64,000 nt of DNA. Origin: Planctomycetota bacterium (GTDB lineage: Bacteria; Planctomycetota; Planctomycetia; Planctomycetales; Planctomycetaceae). A program made the translations under genes and the position numbers. The notes under the pieces were generated by a model. That model did not search any database. It was not told the DNA's origin and saw only the letters and a list, made by a program, of their open reading frames with translations. The stretch is from the NCBI GenBank assembly GCA_022600195.1, contig JAHZKX010000011.1:1-64000 (forward strand). Reading direction: 5' to 3'. The stretch's first letter is position 1, and every line of letters begins with the position of its first letter. Positions 7,865-17,309 of this stretch are shown here, one piece after another.

Positions 7865-9919
7865 ATGAAGAGGTTGAAAGACGCATTTAGTTCGGGTCAC
7901 GTCGTCCTTGATATAGCTGCTTCAGACATGGAGTCAGCAATCCGCGAGGCTATCCGCCAATCGGTCGCGGAGGGCATGTTGCCAGAGCAGGCAAAGGATC
8001 AGGTTGTATCAGCCCTGTTGCGACGCGAAACAGAAGCACCGACGACGATCGGTCATGCCTCAGCGATTCCCCATGCATATCTTGACGTGCTTACAGAGCC
8101 GCTCATCATCTTCGTGCGACTCGCTCACCCTGTCAACGCCGGTGCCCCTGACGGCATACCGGTTCAATTTCTATTCGTGCTCTTAGGGCCACCAGGTGCT
8201 GCTGCCGAACATCTTGACACTTTGGCGAGTATTGCTCGGCTCTTATCGAATGATGAGTTTCGCTACGACCTTGGTCGCGCAGGAAATCGGGCCGCCCTGC
8301 TCGAAGCATTGCAGCGGTTTGTCGATCAAACCGAATTGTCAATCCCACCAGTCGCGAAAAAGGGAATCGGGCTCGAATACACGGGTCGTTTGTTTGGCGG
8401 ATTCATTGACGACGTGCGTCGCCGCTCGATGTGTTACGCAAGTGATTTCCGTGACGGGCTGAATTCGAAGAGTCTCAGTTCGACACTGTTCCTGTTCTTT
8501 GCCTGCCTCGCTCCCGCCGTTACGTTTGGCGGCATCATGGGCGTCGAAACCGGTGGACAGATCGGTGTCGTGGAGATGCTGGTTGCGTCCGCATTCTGTG
8601 GCATCGTGTATGCGATTTGTTCCGGGCAGCCGCTGATTATTCTCGGTGGTGTTGGCCCGCTGTTGGTGTTCACAGGGATTCTTTATCGCTTGTCTGCAGA
8701 CATGCAATTGCCGTTTCTCTCGACGTATGCGTGGGTGGGGTTCTGGACGGCTCTCCTGCTGGTGATTCTGGCAGCAACCGACGCCAGTTGTCTCATGCGA
8801 TACTTCACACGGTTCACCGATGAGATATTCTCGGTGCTGATGGCGTTGATATTCATTTATGAGGCGGTTCGGGCGATCGTTGCAACGTTCCGAACGAGTT
8901 TTGCCGACGCGACACATCACGATGCCGCATTCCTGTCGCTCATGCTGGCACTTGGTACGTTCTACATTGGGATGACGCTATCCAGATTTCGACGCAGTAA
9001 TTACCTCGTGCACTGGATGAGAGAGTTTCTTGCGGACTTCGGCCCGATGCTGGCCCTTGCAGCGATGACGTTGCTCGCGTGGTGGCTGCGGACCGAGGTT
9101 TCCGTCAACACATTGGAAGTTCCTGGTAGCATTCAAACCAGCACCGGACGGACGTGGCTGGTCGATCCTTTCGAAACTCCGATCTGGGCACGCTGGGCAG
9201 CTCTTGGTCCTGCGATGTTGGCCGCCGTGCTTGTGTACCTCACACAGAACATTACGGGGCGTTTGGTCAACAGTCCGGATCACAAGCTGCAGAAAGCACC
9301 CGCGTACCATCTCGATCTTGCCGTTGTTGGCATCTTGATCGGCGTTTGCTCGCTGTTCGGCTTGCCGTGGCTGGTGGCTGCCACCGTTCGCTCTTTGGCT
9401 CATGTGCGAGGACTCGCAACGACAGAAGAGGTCATCATACCCGGTGGCGGCACACAGGAGCGCGTTATCCACGTCCAGGAGAACCGAGTCACCGGACTCG
9501 CCATTCACGTGCTGATCGCACTGTCGCTATTGGCACTGCCACTGCTGAAGGTCGTGCCGATGGCGGTGCTTTACGGCGTGTTCCTGTACATGGGCGTCGT
9601 CTCTCTGACCGGCAACCAGTTCTTCGAACGGTTGACGTTATGGCTGACTGATCCCGGCCTCTATCCACGAACTCACTATTTGCGGCAGGCACCGACAAAG
9701 ATCATTCATCACTTCACTCTGGTGCAACTGGTCTGCCTCGTCATCCTGTGCTGTGTCACGCTCAGCCCCAACGCATCGCTTCGCCTTTCTTTTCCGTTGT
9801 TCATTGCTCTACTGGTTCCGGTACGGCTACTGGTTGACCGGGTATTCGACGATAAACACCTCGCAGCCCTCGATGTTGATGAAACGCCACAAGAGGAGGA
9901 AACACATTGGTCGGCTTGA
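7865..9919 (+). CDS. EIIA(Fru/Mtl)-like domain fused to SLC4-type anion (bicarbonate) transporter
   Basis: Residues 1-~155 resemble a PTS EIIA type-2 domain, with the candidate phospho-histidine His70 in IGHASAIPHAYL. From ~190 to ~655 a multi-pass membrane domain matches the SLC4/HCO3- transporter family, with SSTLFLFFACLAPAVTFGG, a later GVGPLLVFTGILY segment and the C-terminal MAVLYGVFLYMGVVSLTGNQ. The family exchanges or co-transports bicarbonate and related anions in the inner membrane. An EIIA regulatory domain suggests control by phosphotransfer (inference). The start ATG follows GAGGA at 7855-7859. A universal stress gene lies 60 bp downstream, and a truncated second copy of this gene's 5' end starts at 10817. 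Confidence 0.88.
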   Translation: MKRLKDAFSSGHVVLDIAASDMESAIREAIRQSVAEGMLPEQAKDQVVSALLRRETEAPTTIGHASAIPHAYLDVLTEPLIIFVRLAHPVNAGAPDGIPVQFLFVLLGPPGAAAEHLDTLASIARLLSNDEFRYDLGRAGNRAALLEALQRFVDQTELSIPPVAKKGIGLEYTGRLFGGFIDDVRRRSMCYASDFRDGLNSKSLSSTLFLFFACLAPAVTFGGIMGVETGGQIGVVEMLVASAFCGIVYAICSGQPLIILGGVGPLLVFTGILYRLSADMQLPFLSTYAWVGFWTALLLVILAATDASCLMRYFTRFTDEIFSVLMALIFIYEAVRAIVATFRTSFADATHHDAAFLSLMLALGTFYIGMTLSRFRRSNYLVHWMREFLADFGPMLALAAMTLLAWWLRTEVSVNTLEVPGSIQTSTGRTWLVDPFETPIWARWAALGPAMLAAVLVYLTQNITGRLVNSPDHKLQKAPAYHLDLAVVGILIGVCSLFGLPWLVAATVRSLAHVRGLATTEEVIIPGGGTQERVIHVQENRVTGLAIHVLIALSLLALPLLKVVPMAVLYGVFLYMGVVSLTGNQFFERLTLWLTDPGLYPRTHYLRQAPTKIIHHFTLVQLVCLVILCCVTLSPNASLRLSFPLFIALLVPVRLLVDRVFDDKHLAALDVDETPQEEETHWSA

Positions 9920-9979
9920 CAGTCGACATACTGGTGCTGGTGTTCCGCGAGCAGTCACAATACCGGAAAAGGAGTCACC

Positions 9980-10796
9980 ATGATAAAACGCATCCTTGTC
10001 GGGCTGGGTGGGACACCGTTCACACCGACGGCCATCCGGTACGCAGTCGAACTGGCACAGGTCCATCAGACGGAAGTTCCTAGAATAACGGTCATAGATC
10101 GTCGTCGTCTGGGTGCGTTGATAAGAGCGTCCGGAACGGCTCATGACGCAATCCATGAACTGAAACGATTCGATTCAGAAGCAGGAGCAGTCCATCGCAG
10201 ACTTCGAGTCGGCGTGTGGAAATGCCGACATTTCCTACTCTGTTGCTCGCGAGACCGGCGACCCGTTTGAAAAGATGATCTCTCAGGCACGCTATTACGA
10301 CCTGATGATTTTCGGACTGCGAAGCCTGTTTGACTACGATGTTGCGGGAACCGCTCCCTCAGACGTTCTTTCGCGACTCGTATCTCAGGGCGTTCGACCT
10401 ATTCTGGCGGTGTCGCAGGAGTATCGCCCTATTCAACGTGTACTGCTGGCTTACAGCGGTTCGATGGAGTCGGCCAAAGCCATTAGACGTTTCATGCAAC
10501 TGCAACTGTGGCCGGACCTCTCTATCAAGGTTGTCACCTTTGAGCACGCACCGCAAGTTGCCAATGAACTTCTGACCGATGTTGCCGACTATTGCCGAGC
10601 CTACGGATGCGACACCGAAATCGAACACGTGGCGGGTTCCGCAAAGGAGCTATTGCTGCAGCATGCGACCGACTGGAACGCCGACATTATCATCGTCGGC
10701 AACAGCGTCAAACGCTTTTGGTTGAAGAAACTGCTCGGCGAAACCGCCATGCGCGTCATCCAACACGCAAGCGTTCCGTTGTTCTTAAGCCAATAA
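9980..10796 (+). pseudogene. Universal stress protein (UspA), broken by a frameshift
   Basis: The gene opens with an excellent AAGGAG and ATG at 9980 and reads MIKRILVGLGGTPFTPTAIR, a typical UspA start. Near 10170-10185 the reading shifts by one base into the frame giving KQEQSIADFE, then YSVARETGDPFEKMISQ, and the rest of a tandem Usp protein. That second half includes ILAVSQEYRPIQRVLLAYSG and the ATP-loop-like IIIVGNSVKRFWLKKL, and ends at 10796. Neither half alone is complete. It is either a real pseudogene or a single-base sequencing error. Its position after the EIIA-SLC4 gene suggests a stress or pH-linked pair that has since been damaged. Confidence 0.8.
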
Positions 10797-10816
10797 GCTG
10801 TTGCCGAAGGAAGACG

Positions 10817-10906
10817 ATGAAGCGGTTGAAACAGGCATTCACTCAGGGGCATATTCTCCTTGATCTTAACGCTTCTTATAACTGTAGAAATCTATTAGAG
10901 TCATGA
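10817..10906 (+). pseudogene. Truncated second copy of the EIIA-SLC4 gene 5' end
   Basis: ATG 10817 begins MKRLKQAFTQGHILLDLNAS, nearly identical in pattern to MKRLKDAFSSGHVVLDIAAS at the start of the EIIA-SLC4 fusion. After ~20 residues the similarity stops abruptly near 10876. The frame then runs through unrelated sequence to a TGA at 10904-10906. This shows a second transporter copy once followed the Usp gene and was removed, probably by deletion. Confidence 0.75.
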
Positions 10907-11204
10907 AGAAACGACCTGCACAAAAAAAAGCACACAACGACTTGTCCGCAAATTCAGGTGACCTGACTCGTGGCTGGACGTTCCTGACCAATCATGCACA
11001 CGTATTGGCGGTGCTCCATACAGACCCGCAAAAGGTGCTTCGCGAAGTCGCGATCGAAGTCGGCATTTCCGAGCGAGCTGTCCAACGGGTCATTCAGGAT
11101 TTGGACAAAACCGTTACCACATTCTCAAAGGGCAATCACTTCGGCATCCGATCGAGGCTCACCGGAAGATCGGTGATTCGCTCAAGCTGATCGCTGGTGA
11201 ATGA
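10903..11204 (+). pseudogene. Winged-helix regulator with internal deletion/frameshift
   Basis: ATG 10903 starts a small winged-helix protein. It has [19 protein letters not shown] and then the recognition region [20 protein letters not shown], ending at DLDK near 11109. The normal wing and C-terminus appear in another frame directly after: [20 protein letters not shown], then [11 protein letters not shown] and TGA at 11202-11204. The join lacks the usual wing turn (about ten codons), so a small deletion has both removed the wing and shifted the frame. Read without correction, it ends at 11190 as a 95-residue protein. Its start overlaps the end of the truncated EIIA frame. Confidence 0.7.
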
Positions 11205-11238
11205 GCAGGATGGAACGAGCGGCGAACCAGAGACTGAA

Positions 11239-11370
11239 ATGAACGAATCCACAAAGCCGCTTGTCGGCATCATCATGGGAAGCAAGTCCGATTGGCCAAC
11301 AATGAAACAGGCGTTGAGAACGCAAAAAGTTCGCCATTGCCTGCTACCCAGTCAGCAGGATAGTGCATAA
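11239..11370 (+). pseudogene. 5' stub of purE (AIR carboxylase)
   Basis: ATG 11239 begins MNESTKPLVGIIMGSKSDWP, the conserved PurE N-terminus carrying the GSKSDW nucleotide/phosphate loop. After ~26 residues the frame runs into unrelated sequence and stops at 11370, leaving 43 codons. The rest of PurE (~130 residues) is absent here. PurE acts in purine synthesis, so a functional copy must lie elsewhere if the cell makes purines. Confidence 0.75.
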
Positions 11371-11562
11371 CCTCATCTCTCGATGCATGCGCTGGAAATG
11401 GGTGATTTTAAGGTGTGTTTCAGAATACGTATGAGTTGATAGAATTACAAATGCCATAGAGATGGGAGAATCAGAACTGATTCAAGTGCCGGTCAGTTCT
11501 ATCACAATGGTCTGGCTGCTTTTTTTGGCCCTAAGGCCTTCAGTTCAGATTTCAATCCACTT

Positions 11563-14079
11563 TCAGTTCTCTTCAAACAGCGCCGGATCTTTCCGTGTGC
11601 GGTAGAGAAATGCATCAGAAGTGAGCAGTGAAACGAGCAGTGCTTTCATGCTGCCGCCGCTGTCCTTGTAAGCGTGATAGGCATCCTGAAGAACAGGTGC
11701 ATCATTGAGAGTTTCGTTGCGGCCCATCCAGAAACGGAAGGCATGTCGGACGAAGACCTGTTCGGTACGTTTGCTTTCCGCGAGCTTTCGGATCATTTCG
11801 ATGGCGTTGGCGACTTTTCCATCCAGTTTGGGATCGCCGGAATCGATGATCTCACCCGTGGTGTTGACCGGTTTGTTGAGTTCCAATTCCCGATACAGAC
11901 CCGCGTGGTTGTACATTTCAAACGGCAGGCCGAGCGGATCCATTTTCTGATGACACGTCCAGCAATAGGTTTTCCTGGTGACCCGCATGCGGTCACGTAA
12001 CGTATTGTGTGGTTCATCTGGTAACATCGCATCGACGGTAATCGGCACGTCGGGAATTCCGCCACCCAGCAATCGTTCACGAACCCATCTGCCACGCAGG
12101 ATGGCGTGGTTGTCCATCGCATCGGAGTGTGAAACGAGCCAGCTCGGATGAGACAGGATACCCAGGCGTTGATCTTCTGGCACTGTAGCCAGGATACGTT
12201 CTGGTTTCATGGATCCATTACCGAAGCTGCGTCGACTCACACGTGCATAGATCTTCGGTCCTTTCAGTTTTGCCTGGCTCACTTTATGGTTGACGTTTGG
12301 TTGTCTCCTCTTATTCTGTTTCTTTGACTTCGGTGGTTTCTTTCCCGGGTTGGCCTTTTTCCAGGCTTCCAGTTCGGCCGCCTTTTTCTTTGCTGCCTCG
12401 GCTGCTGCCTTCTTCGCACCCGCCACGGATGCTAAGATCTCTTTCTTCGATCGCTGCTTTCCGAAATAGACATTGTCAGATCTAGTGGCGATGACTTTGT
12501 CGGTCGTCAGCAACTGCTTCAATACGTCTCGGTCTTCCTGCAGGATCAGTTCGATCAGACGATCAGTGCTCGCGGTGGCGTCAAACATGGCGCGGTAGTG
12601 CGATGTTCCCCTGTTGCTCGCCCCCGTATCCGCCAGCGCTTTCGAGTCCTTGCAGATGTAACCACCACGGTCATAATCGAAGTATTCGCGGAAGAATCGC
12701 AGAATGCGTGGCTTTCGTATGCTGTCGTCGGCCAGCATACGCTCGATTTCGCGTTTGACATCGGCCTTGGACCGCATACGACCTTCAACGATTGCCTTTC
12801 TCAGTTCTTTGTCCGGCTTGATGTATCGCAGCGCGTGATTGACCGCCAGACCCAGTTCCCAGTCCTGGAGCATGACACGCCCCTGTTGGTCCGGCTTGCC
12901 CTTCTCAACCAGTTCCGGTCTGAAGAGAGCATCACGATCGAGGAAGATGGATGACAGACCAAGGACCGCACCATCTTTCTTGCCGAGTTTCTCAATGGAT
13001 TGTTTGACGACCGTTAGATATTCGTTCGATTCCTTTTGACTCGGGGGCCGGAACGTGAGCGCTTCAAAAAGGTAGTTCACCGCAGCCTGCAATCGTTCGT
13101 CGCTGTTACCCTCTTCATGCATGAGGTCGTAGACCGGCGTCAATGGACGCATAACCTTTGTGCTGTAGACCAGGCTTGTGGGCAGTCCGCGAATATCACC
13201 CTTCATCTTGTCCGCAATTGATCTGGGATCGTCTGTGATCTGATATGGCTTGGCAATGCTCAGCGGACCATTGGCCATGTAGCGAATGATGTCCGCGGCA
13301 GTCCCCAATATTTGTGTGGATTCCGCGCTGTTGACTGTGTAGAAGTCGGGATAATTTTCTAACCCATGATCGCGGGCCGACGACAGAACGACCGGTACGC
13401 TCTTTACCGCTGTGGCATAGGCAACCGTCCCGCCCTGCCAGCGGATGATACGATCCGTACCGAAGTAGAGCTTGAGTTCACCGCCGTGGTTGGTGGGAAC
13501 AGTATCGCCATGTGTTCGCAGGCCCGGCTTTGATGGATCGAAATCCGGTTCCCTGTTGATCAATTCGTTCAGGCGTGTAATGTGTTCCTGTGGTGTGACA
13601 CGCCAGATGCGTGCTGGAGATGATGTCGGTGCGAGTTTGATGTTGTCTGGCAGCTTGCCGAACAGCAGATCATGATCGACGAAGTTGCCCTTGTTCGGAT
13701 CGAGATGGGCATGAAACCCACCCTTGTCGCGCATGACTCGAGACAGTTCACCGACGATCCAGTCTGAAAACTGCAATCGCTCCACGACCTTGGGTTGGTC
13801 CTCATCTTTGGGTGGCATCTCTTTCAAGGTGACCTGTGCCCACACGGCTTGCCAAATGCCTACATTTACTTCATCAACCGGACCGAGGTTATGGAGCGAC
13901 AGATTGCCCTCAGGTTCTGTCTCGCCATGACAGTCTGCACAGTGGGTGGCAAGAAATGGCTTAGCAAGCTGAGAGAAATTTTTGTTGACCTTCTGGCCTG
14001 GTGTGTAAGTCTCGGCAATCGCAACAGGCAATACGCTCCACGAAAGCATTAGTGCCAGAAGGCTCGTGATCTTGTTCAT
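11563..14079 (-). CDS. DUF1592/DUF1588/DUF1585 planctomycete cytochrome-like protein
   Basis: This exported 838-residue protein has the signal peptide [20 protein letters not shown] and a haem-type CADCH at 47-51 (PSCyt-like segment). DUF1592-type central modules include [21 protein letters not shown] second haem motif CWTCH lies at 706-710, followed by [19 protein letters not shown] (DUF1588) and a C-terminal DUF1585 region. A Lys/Ala-rich, low-complexity insert lies at ~580-625. The family is expanded in planctomycetes and is thought to act in periplasmic electron transfer or oxidative carbohydrate attack, but its function is not established. Its start overlaps the DUF1552 stop by 4 bp, so it is the second gene of a translationally coupled pair. 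Confidence 0.88.
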   Translation of the reverse strand: MNKITSLLALMLSWSVLPVAIAETYTPGQKVNKNFSQLAKPFLATHCADCHGETEPEGNLSLHNLGPVDEVNVGIWQAVWAQVTLKEMPPKDEDQPKVVERLQFSDWIVGELSRVMRDKGGFHAHLDPNKGNFVDHDLLFGKLPDNIKLAPTSSPARIWRVTPQEHITRLNELINREPDFDPSKPGLRTHGDTVPTNHGGELKLYFGTDRIIRWQGGTVAYATAVKSVPVVLSSARDHGLENYPDFYTVNSAESTQILGTAADIIRYMANGPLSIAKPYQITDDPRSIADKMKGDIRGLPTSLVYSTKVMRPLTPVYDLMHEEGNSDERLQAAVNYLFEALTFRPPSQKESNEYLTVVKQSIEKLGKKDGAVLGLSSIFLDRDALFRPELVEKGKPDQQGRVMLQDWELGLAVNHALRYIKPDKELRKAIVEGRMRSKADVKREIERMLADDSIRKPRILRFFREYFDYDRGGYICKDSKALADTGASNRGTSHYRAMFDATASTDRLIELILQEDRDVLKQLLTTDKVIATRSDNVYFGKQRSKKEILASVAGAKKAAAEAAKKKAAELEAWKKANPGKKPPKSKKQNKRRQPNVNHKVSQAKLKGPKIYARVSRRSFGNGSMKPERILATVPEDQRLGILSHPSWLVSHSDAMDNHAILRGRWVRERLLGGGIPDVPITVDAMLPDEPHNTLRDRMRVTRKTYCWTCHQKMDPLGLPFEMYNHAGLYRELELNKPVNTTGEIIDSGDPKLDGKVANAIEMIRKLAESKRTEQVFVRHAFRFWMGRNETLNDAPVLQDAYHAYKDSGGSMKALLVSLLTSDAFLYRTRKDPALFEEN

Positions 14080-15395
14080 GTCATTATTTCTTTCAGCGGG
14101 CCGGTAGCGGGATCGTATTTCCTGGCCAGTTTATCGTTCATGTTGAAACGATCCACGTTCTGGCCGGCGGCACGCAGGAGCGACGTGTACAACGCGTTGA
14201 TGGGCCGCTTGCGGTTCAGTTGGGTGAAGCAACCGGTCTTCAATGTGCCGTCGAAGTTTCCGAGCAACATGACCGGCCAGTTGGCACCGTTGGTGTGCTG
14301 TTTGTCCGCGTTGTTACTGGTGTAAACGATGACGGTATTGTCCATCATGGTGCCACTGCCTTCAGGCACGCTTTCGAGCGCTTCCATAATCCTCACCAGC
14401 ATACGACTGTTGTACTGACGAATCTTGATCCAGATCGGATTATCTGGCTGCTCCATGTGCCCAAGGTTATGTCCCTGCTGCTCAATACCCAGCCCCTTCC
14501 ATGCACCAAAGATTTCGCCACGACCTGATCCGATGGTGAGCGTATTGGTGATGCCTGAGGTGAGGGCTGAGATGCCGAGGTCCAGCAGAGCATCGTGCCA
14601 ATCGGTTTCGAACTCTGGTTTGGTGTATCGCTCGTCGACCTTCGGTGCAAACTTGCGAAGGTGATCGGAAACCGTGTCAAGCCGATCGCGCAGGCCGTTG
14701 ACATTCTCAAATCCCTGAACGTATTGGTTGTAGCGCTGTCGATCTGCACTCGGCAGCGATTGTCCCTTAGCGGCAGCCAGTTTTTCGATTTGATTCAACA
14801 AATTCGATCGTGCTTCGTGCTGGAGTCGTATATCGCCTGTTGAGATGCCACCAAAAAGCATCTGATAAAGGTGATTCGGATTTGAATGCATGAAGATCGG
14901 CTGCCCGGCGCCGCTGGCCGACAGCGTCGCAATCGTGGGCTTGGTCGTCATGTTTTCAATGGAGTCCATTCCGATACACAGATGGGGCAGAAGCGTCTTC
15001 GGCAGGACCTTGCTCAGTTCATAATCGATCGTCGATGCACTGGGGGGCACACCGTCACTGCCGCGATAGCCGCCAAGCGCGCCGAAGAAGGCGCTGTGCG
15101 AAGGACTGGTATGCATACCGTGCAGGCCACTGATAATGTGCAGTCGCTCTTTATAAGGTTCGAGAGCCTTGATGGGCTCGGGAAGTTTGGCTTTCGCCAG
15201 CGAGCTGCTGCTGCTCATCCCCTCCGGAATACAGGTCTTCGGGTCGAAGCCCTGGTTCTGCATGAAGAAGATCACGCGCTTTGGAGTGGTGTTACTTGTG
15301 GACGATGCCACGAGATGTTGAGGGAGAAGCGAAGAGGTACATGCGGCACCGACGCCAGCGGCCATTTTTTGGAGCATGTTTCTACGGTTGAGCAT
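14076..15395 (-). CDS. DUF1552 family exported protein
   Basis: It starts [20 protein letters not shown], a Tat-like twin-arginine signal. The body has the DUF1552 look: [14 protein letters not shown] near the start, [19 protein letters not shown], and [20 protein letters not shown] with [13 protein letters not shown] towards the end. It resembles alkaline-phosphatase-like/DUF1501 folds, and the activity is unknown. It is the first gene of the pair with the DUF1592 protein (ATGA overlap). This pairing recurs at 29-33 kb, which supports a joint function. Confidence 0.88.
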   Translation of the reverse strand: MLNRRNMLQKMAAGVGAACTSSLLPQHLVASSTSNTTPKRVIFFMQNQGFDPKTCIPEGMSSSSSLAKAKLPEPIKALEPYKERLHIISGLHGMHTSPSHSAFFGALGGYRGSDGVPPSASTIDYELSKVLPKTLLPHLCIGMDSIENMTTKPTIATLSASGAGQPIFMHSNPNHLYQMLFGGISTGDIRLQHEARSNLLNQIEKLAAAKGQSLPSADRQRYNQYVQGFENVNGLRDRLDTVSDHLRKFAPKVDERYTKPEFETDWHDALLDLGISALTSGITNTLTIGSGRGEIFGAWKGLGIEQQGHNLGHMEQPDNPIWIKIRQYNSRMLVRIMEALESVPEGSGTMMDNTVIVYTSNNADKQHTNGANWPVMLLGNFDGTLKTGCFTQLNRKRPINALYTSLLRAAGQNVDRFNMNDKLARKYDPATGPLKEIMT

Positions 15396-15803
15396 GATTG
15401 ACCTTTCAAAGAGATCGACGTTTTACGTCTGTGACTATGTGTATTTGTCACTCATTCCACCGCAGTCAGGAGCGAACGCAGTGGAAGGCGATTGTGAGGC
15501 AATATCAGGAACAGTGGGAAGAAGTTGCAGGCAGATGCCTGAACTTATGGAATCAATTTTATCTGTCTTTGGGATCTATTACAACTAAACTTTGACACTA
15601 ATTACGCTGTGGTCACTTCAGTTTCGCTTATTTGAGAGAGTCTTGATCACTAATTGCACTTCGTTCACGGCAGGCTGTAGCGGTTGGGTTCAGAATTCGG
15701 TTAACATGACCTGGAATGAATTCAGGGAGAAGTCGCTTAAGTGACTGTGGTTTCAACGCTTGTTGCTTTCAATTCAAACCAGCAATCGCCTCCTGAGAGC
15801 CTG
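15396..15803. other. Intergenic stretch, nothing identified
   Basis: About 400 bp separate the DUF1552 gene start from the 3' end of the sulfatase gene. I see no coding frame with a recognisable domain and no convincing terminator. The minus-strand promoter of the DUF1552/DUF1592 pair is expected here but cannot be pinned down. Confidence 0.35.
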
Positions 15804-17201
15804 TTACATTGGGGCAATCCGTTTGGAGCCAACATCCGTTGTTAAGACGACATGGCTATTAAAGCTCGCTAATATCAACTGCTGTTTGGCAGCCTGATGT
15901 GCCGGGTCGTCCCACAGGTTGTTGTGTTCCCAGGGGTCCGTTTGCAAATCGTAAAGCTCTCCCAAATCCTTGTCGTGATACAGAGATAATTTATACCGGT
16001 CGTCGCGATACATGGTCGCAAAACTTCCATCCCCACCCGTGAAAAACGGATCGAGTGCGTCAAAGTATTCACAGCGAACGCTCTCGCGAAGTTGTGCGCC
16101 TGTTTGTTCGCCTGTGAGTACCGGGAGCAGGCTCTGGCCCTGATGATAGTCAGGGATGGGAGTACCCGTTAAATCGAGTAATGTGGCAGAAAGATCAAGT
16201 AATTCCACAAGTCCGGTGGCACGCTGGTTGGCCACAAAGTGTCCCGGCCAGGAGAAAATCAACGGCACGCGTATCAATCCTTCATAAAACCGACATCCCT
16301 TTTGTACCAGCCCATGATCTCCTAACGTCTCGCCATGGTCTGAAGTGAAAATGATGACCGTATTGTCTTTCTGTCCTGTGGATTCCAATGTGTTGAGGAT
16401 GCGCGCAAACTGATCGTCTATTTGAGCAATCATGGCATAATAAAGTGCCTGAATTTTTTGCAGCTCACCTGGTTCCGTTGAGATCGTGACTGGCTGAAAA
16501 TCAACCTGGGAAAGCAGTTCTTGAAGCGCTTTATCCGACTCTTGAAAATGTGGACCGGGCATAGCGGCAGGGTCAAACATATTCGCATATTTTTCAGGAG
16601 GAATAAACGGGGGGTGCGGGTCATAGACATTGATGTTCAGCAACCAGGGTTGTTGATGATCCTGTCCGATAAATTCGATCGCCCGATCAGAGGCCCACTT
16701 TGTCTGATGGAATTCGGGGTCGACACGCTCTTTACTGTTTCGCATGTCATCAAGGCTTTTCCCTTGAGCGCGGACCCAGTCGGCATAATCGTGTGTTCCT
16801 TCAGGCCAATCATCGCGCGGAGCATGGCTGTGCTGCCAGAGTGTGAAGCCATCATCCAGTCGAGGTTCCGCGCGATGGCCGGCACTGACTAAATGAAATT
16901 TTCCAATTAACCCGCACAGGTAACCACTATCAGCGATTAACCGGCTGACCAGTGGTGGCCAATCGGGAAAGGTGTCGTTGCCATTTCTGGTATTGTGTAA
17001 GCGCGAAGGATACAACCCGCTCATAAAACTCGCCCGGCTGGGCGTACAGATGGGACTTTGGCAATACGCATGCGTAAAGGCCACGCCCTCTTTAACGAGC
17101 GAATCAACGACTGGTGTTTTTACATATGCGTTTCCCAACGCACCAATGGTGTCAAACCGTTGTTGATCTGTGCAATACCATAAAATATTTGGACGGGTCA
17201 T
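15804..17201 (-). CDS. Type I sulfatase (formylglycine-dependent)
   Basis: The start MTRPNILWYCTDQQRFDTIG contains the paired metal-binding aspartate region (CTDQQR). The formylglycine motif is CTPSR, with Cys52 to be oxidised to formylglycine. FTSDHGETLGDHGLVQKG supplies the second metal-binding Asp-His pair, and the length (465) is normal. Such enzymes hydrolyse sulfate esters, commonly on sulfated polysaccharides in marine planctomycetes. There is no signal peptide at the chosen start, so a cytoplasmic substrate or a different start is possible. It lies 108 bp downstream of the TctA-TctC-TctB gene on the same strand, so imported organosulfates may be its substrates (inference). Confidence 0.92.
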   Translation of the reverse strand: MTRPNILWYCTDQQRFDTIGALGNAYVKTPVVDSLVKEGVAFTHAYCQSPICTPSRASFMSGLYPSRLHNTRNGNDTFPDWPPLVSRLIADSGYLCGLIGKFHLVSAGHRAEPRLDDGFTLWQHSHAPRDDWPEGTHDYADWVRAQGKSLDDMRNSKERVDPEFHQTKWASDRAIEFIGQDHQQPWLLNINVYDPHPPFIPPEKYANMFDPAAMPGPHFQESDKALQELLSQVDFQPVTISTEPGELQKIQALYYAMIAQIDDQFARILNTLESTGQKDNTVIIFTSDHGETLGDHGLVQKGCRFYEGLIRVPLIFSWPGHFVANQRATGLVELLDLSATLLDLTGTPIPDYHQGQSLLPVLTGEQTGAQLRESVRCEYFDALDPFFTGGDGSFATMYRDDRYKLSLYHDKDLGELYDLQTDPWEHNNLWDDPAHQAAKQQLILASFNSHVVLTTDVGSKRIAPM

Positions 17202-17309
17202 AGAAGTTCTTTCGTCTCAGAGAGACTTTGTGATTGATAAACTTGGCAACCTTTGTGAAAGGTCTTTTATATTAAGCGTGCCATGTTTTTCTGCGCCGGG
17301 ATAAACCAG

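Noticed and set aside
8339-8920. 193-codon minus-strand frame within the EIIA-SLC4 gene
   Set aside because: Antisense to a well-supported transporter; composition rich in His, Gln, Arg and Asn as expected of an antisense shadow.
11521-11545. GGCC palindrome and T-run near the end of the DUF1592 gene
   Set aside because: The T-run is on the plus strand, while the gene ends on the minus strand, so the polarity is wrong for a terminator.
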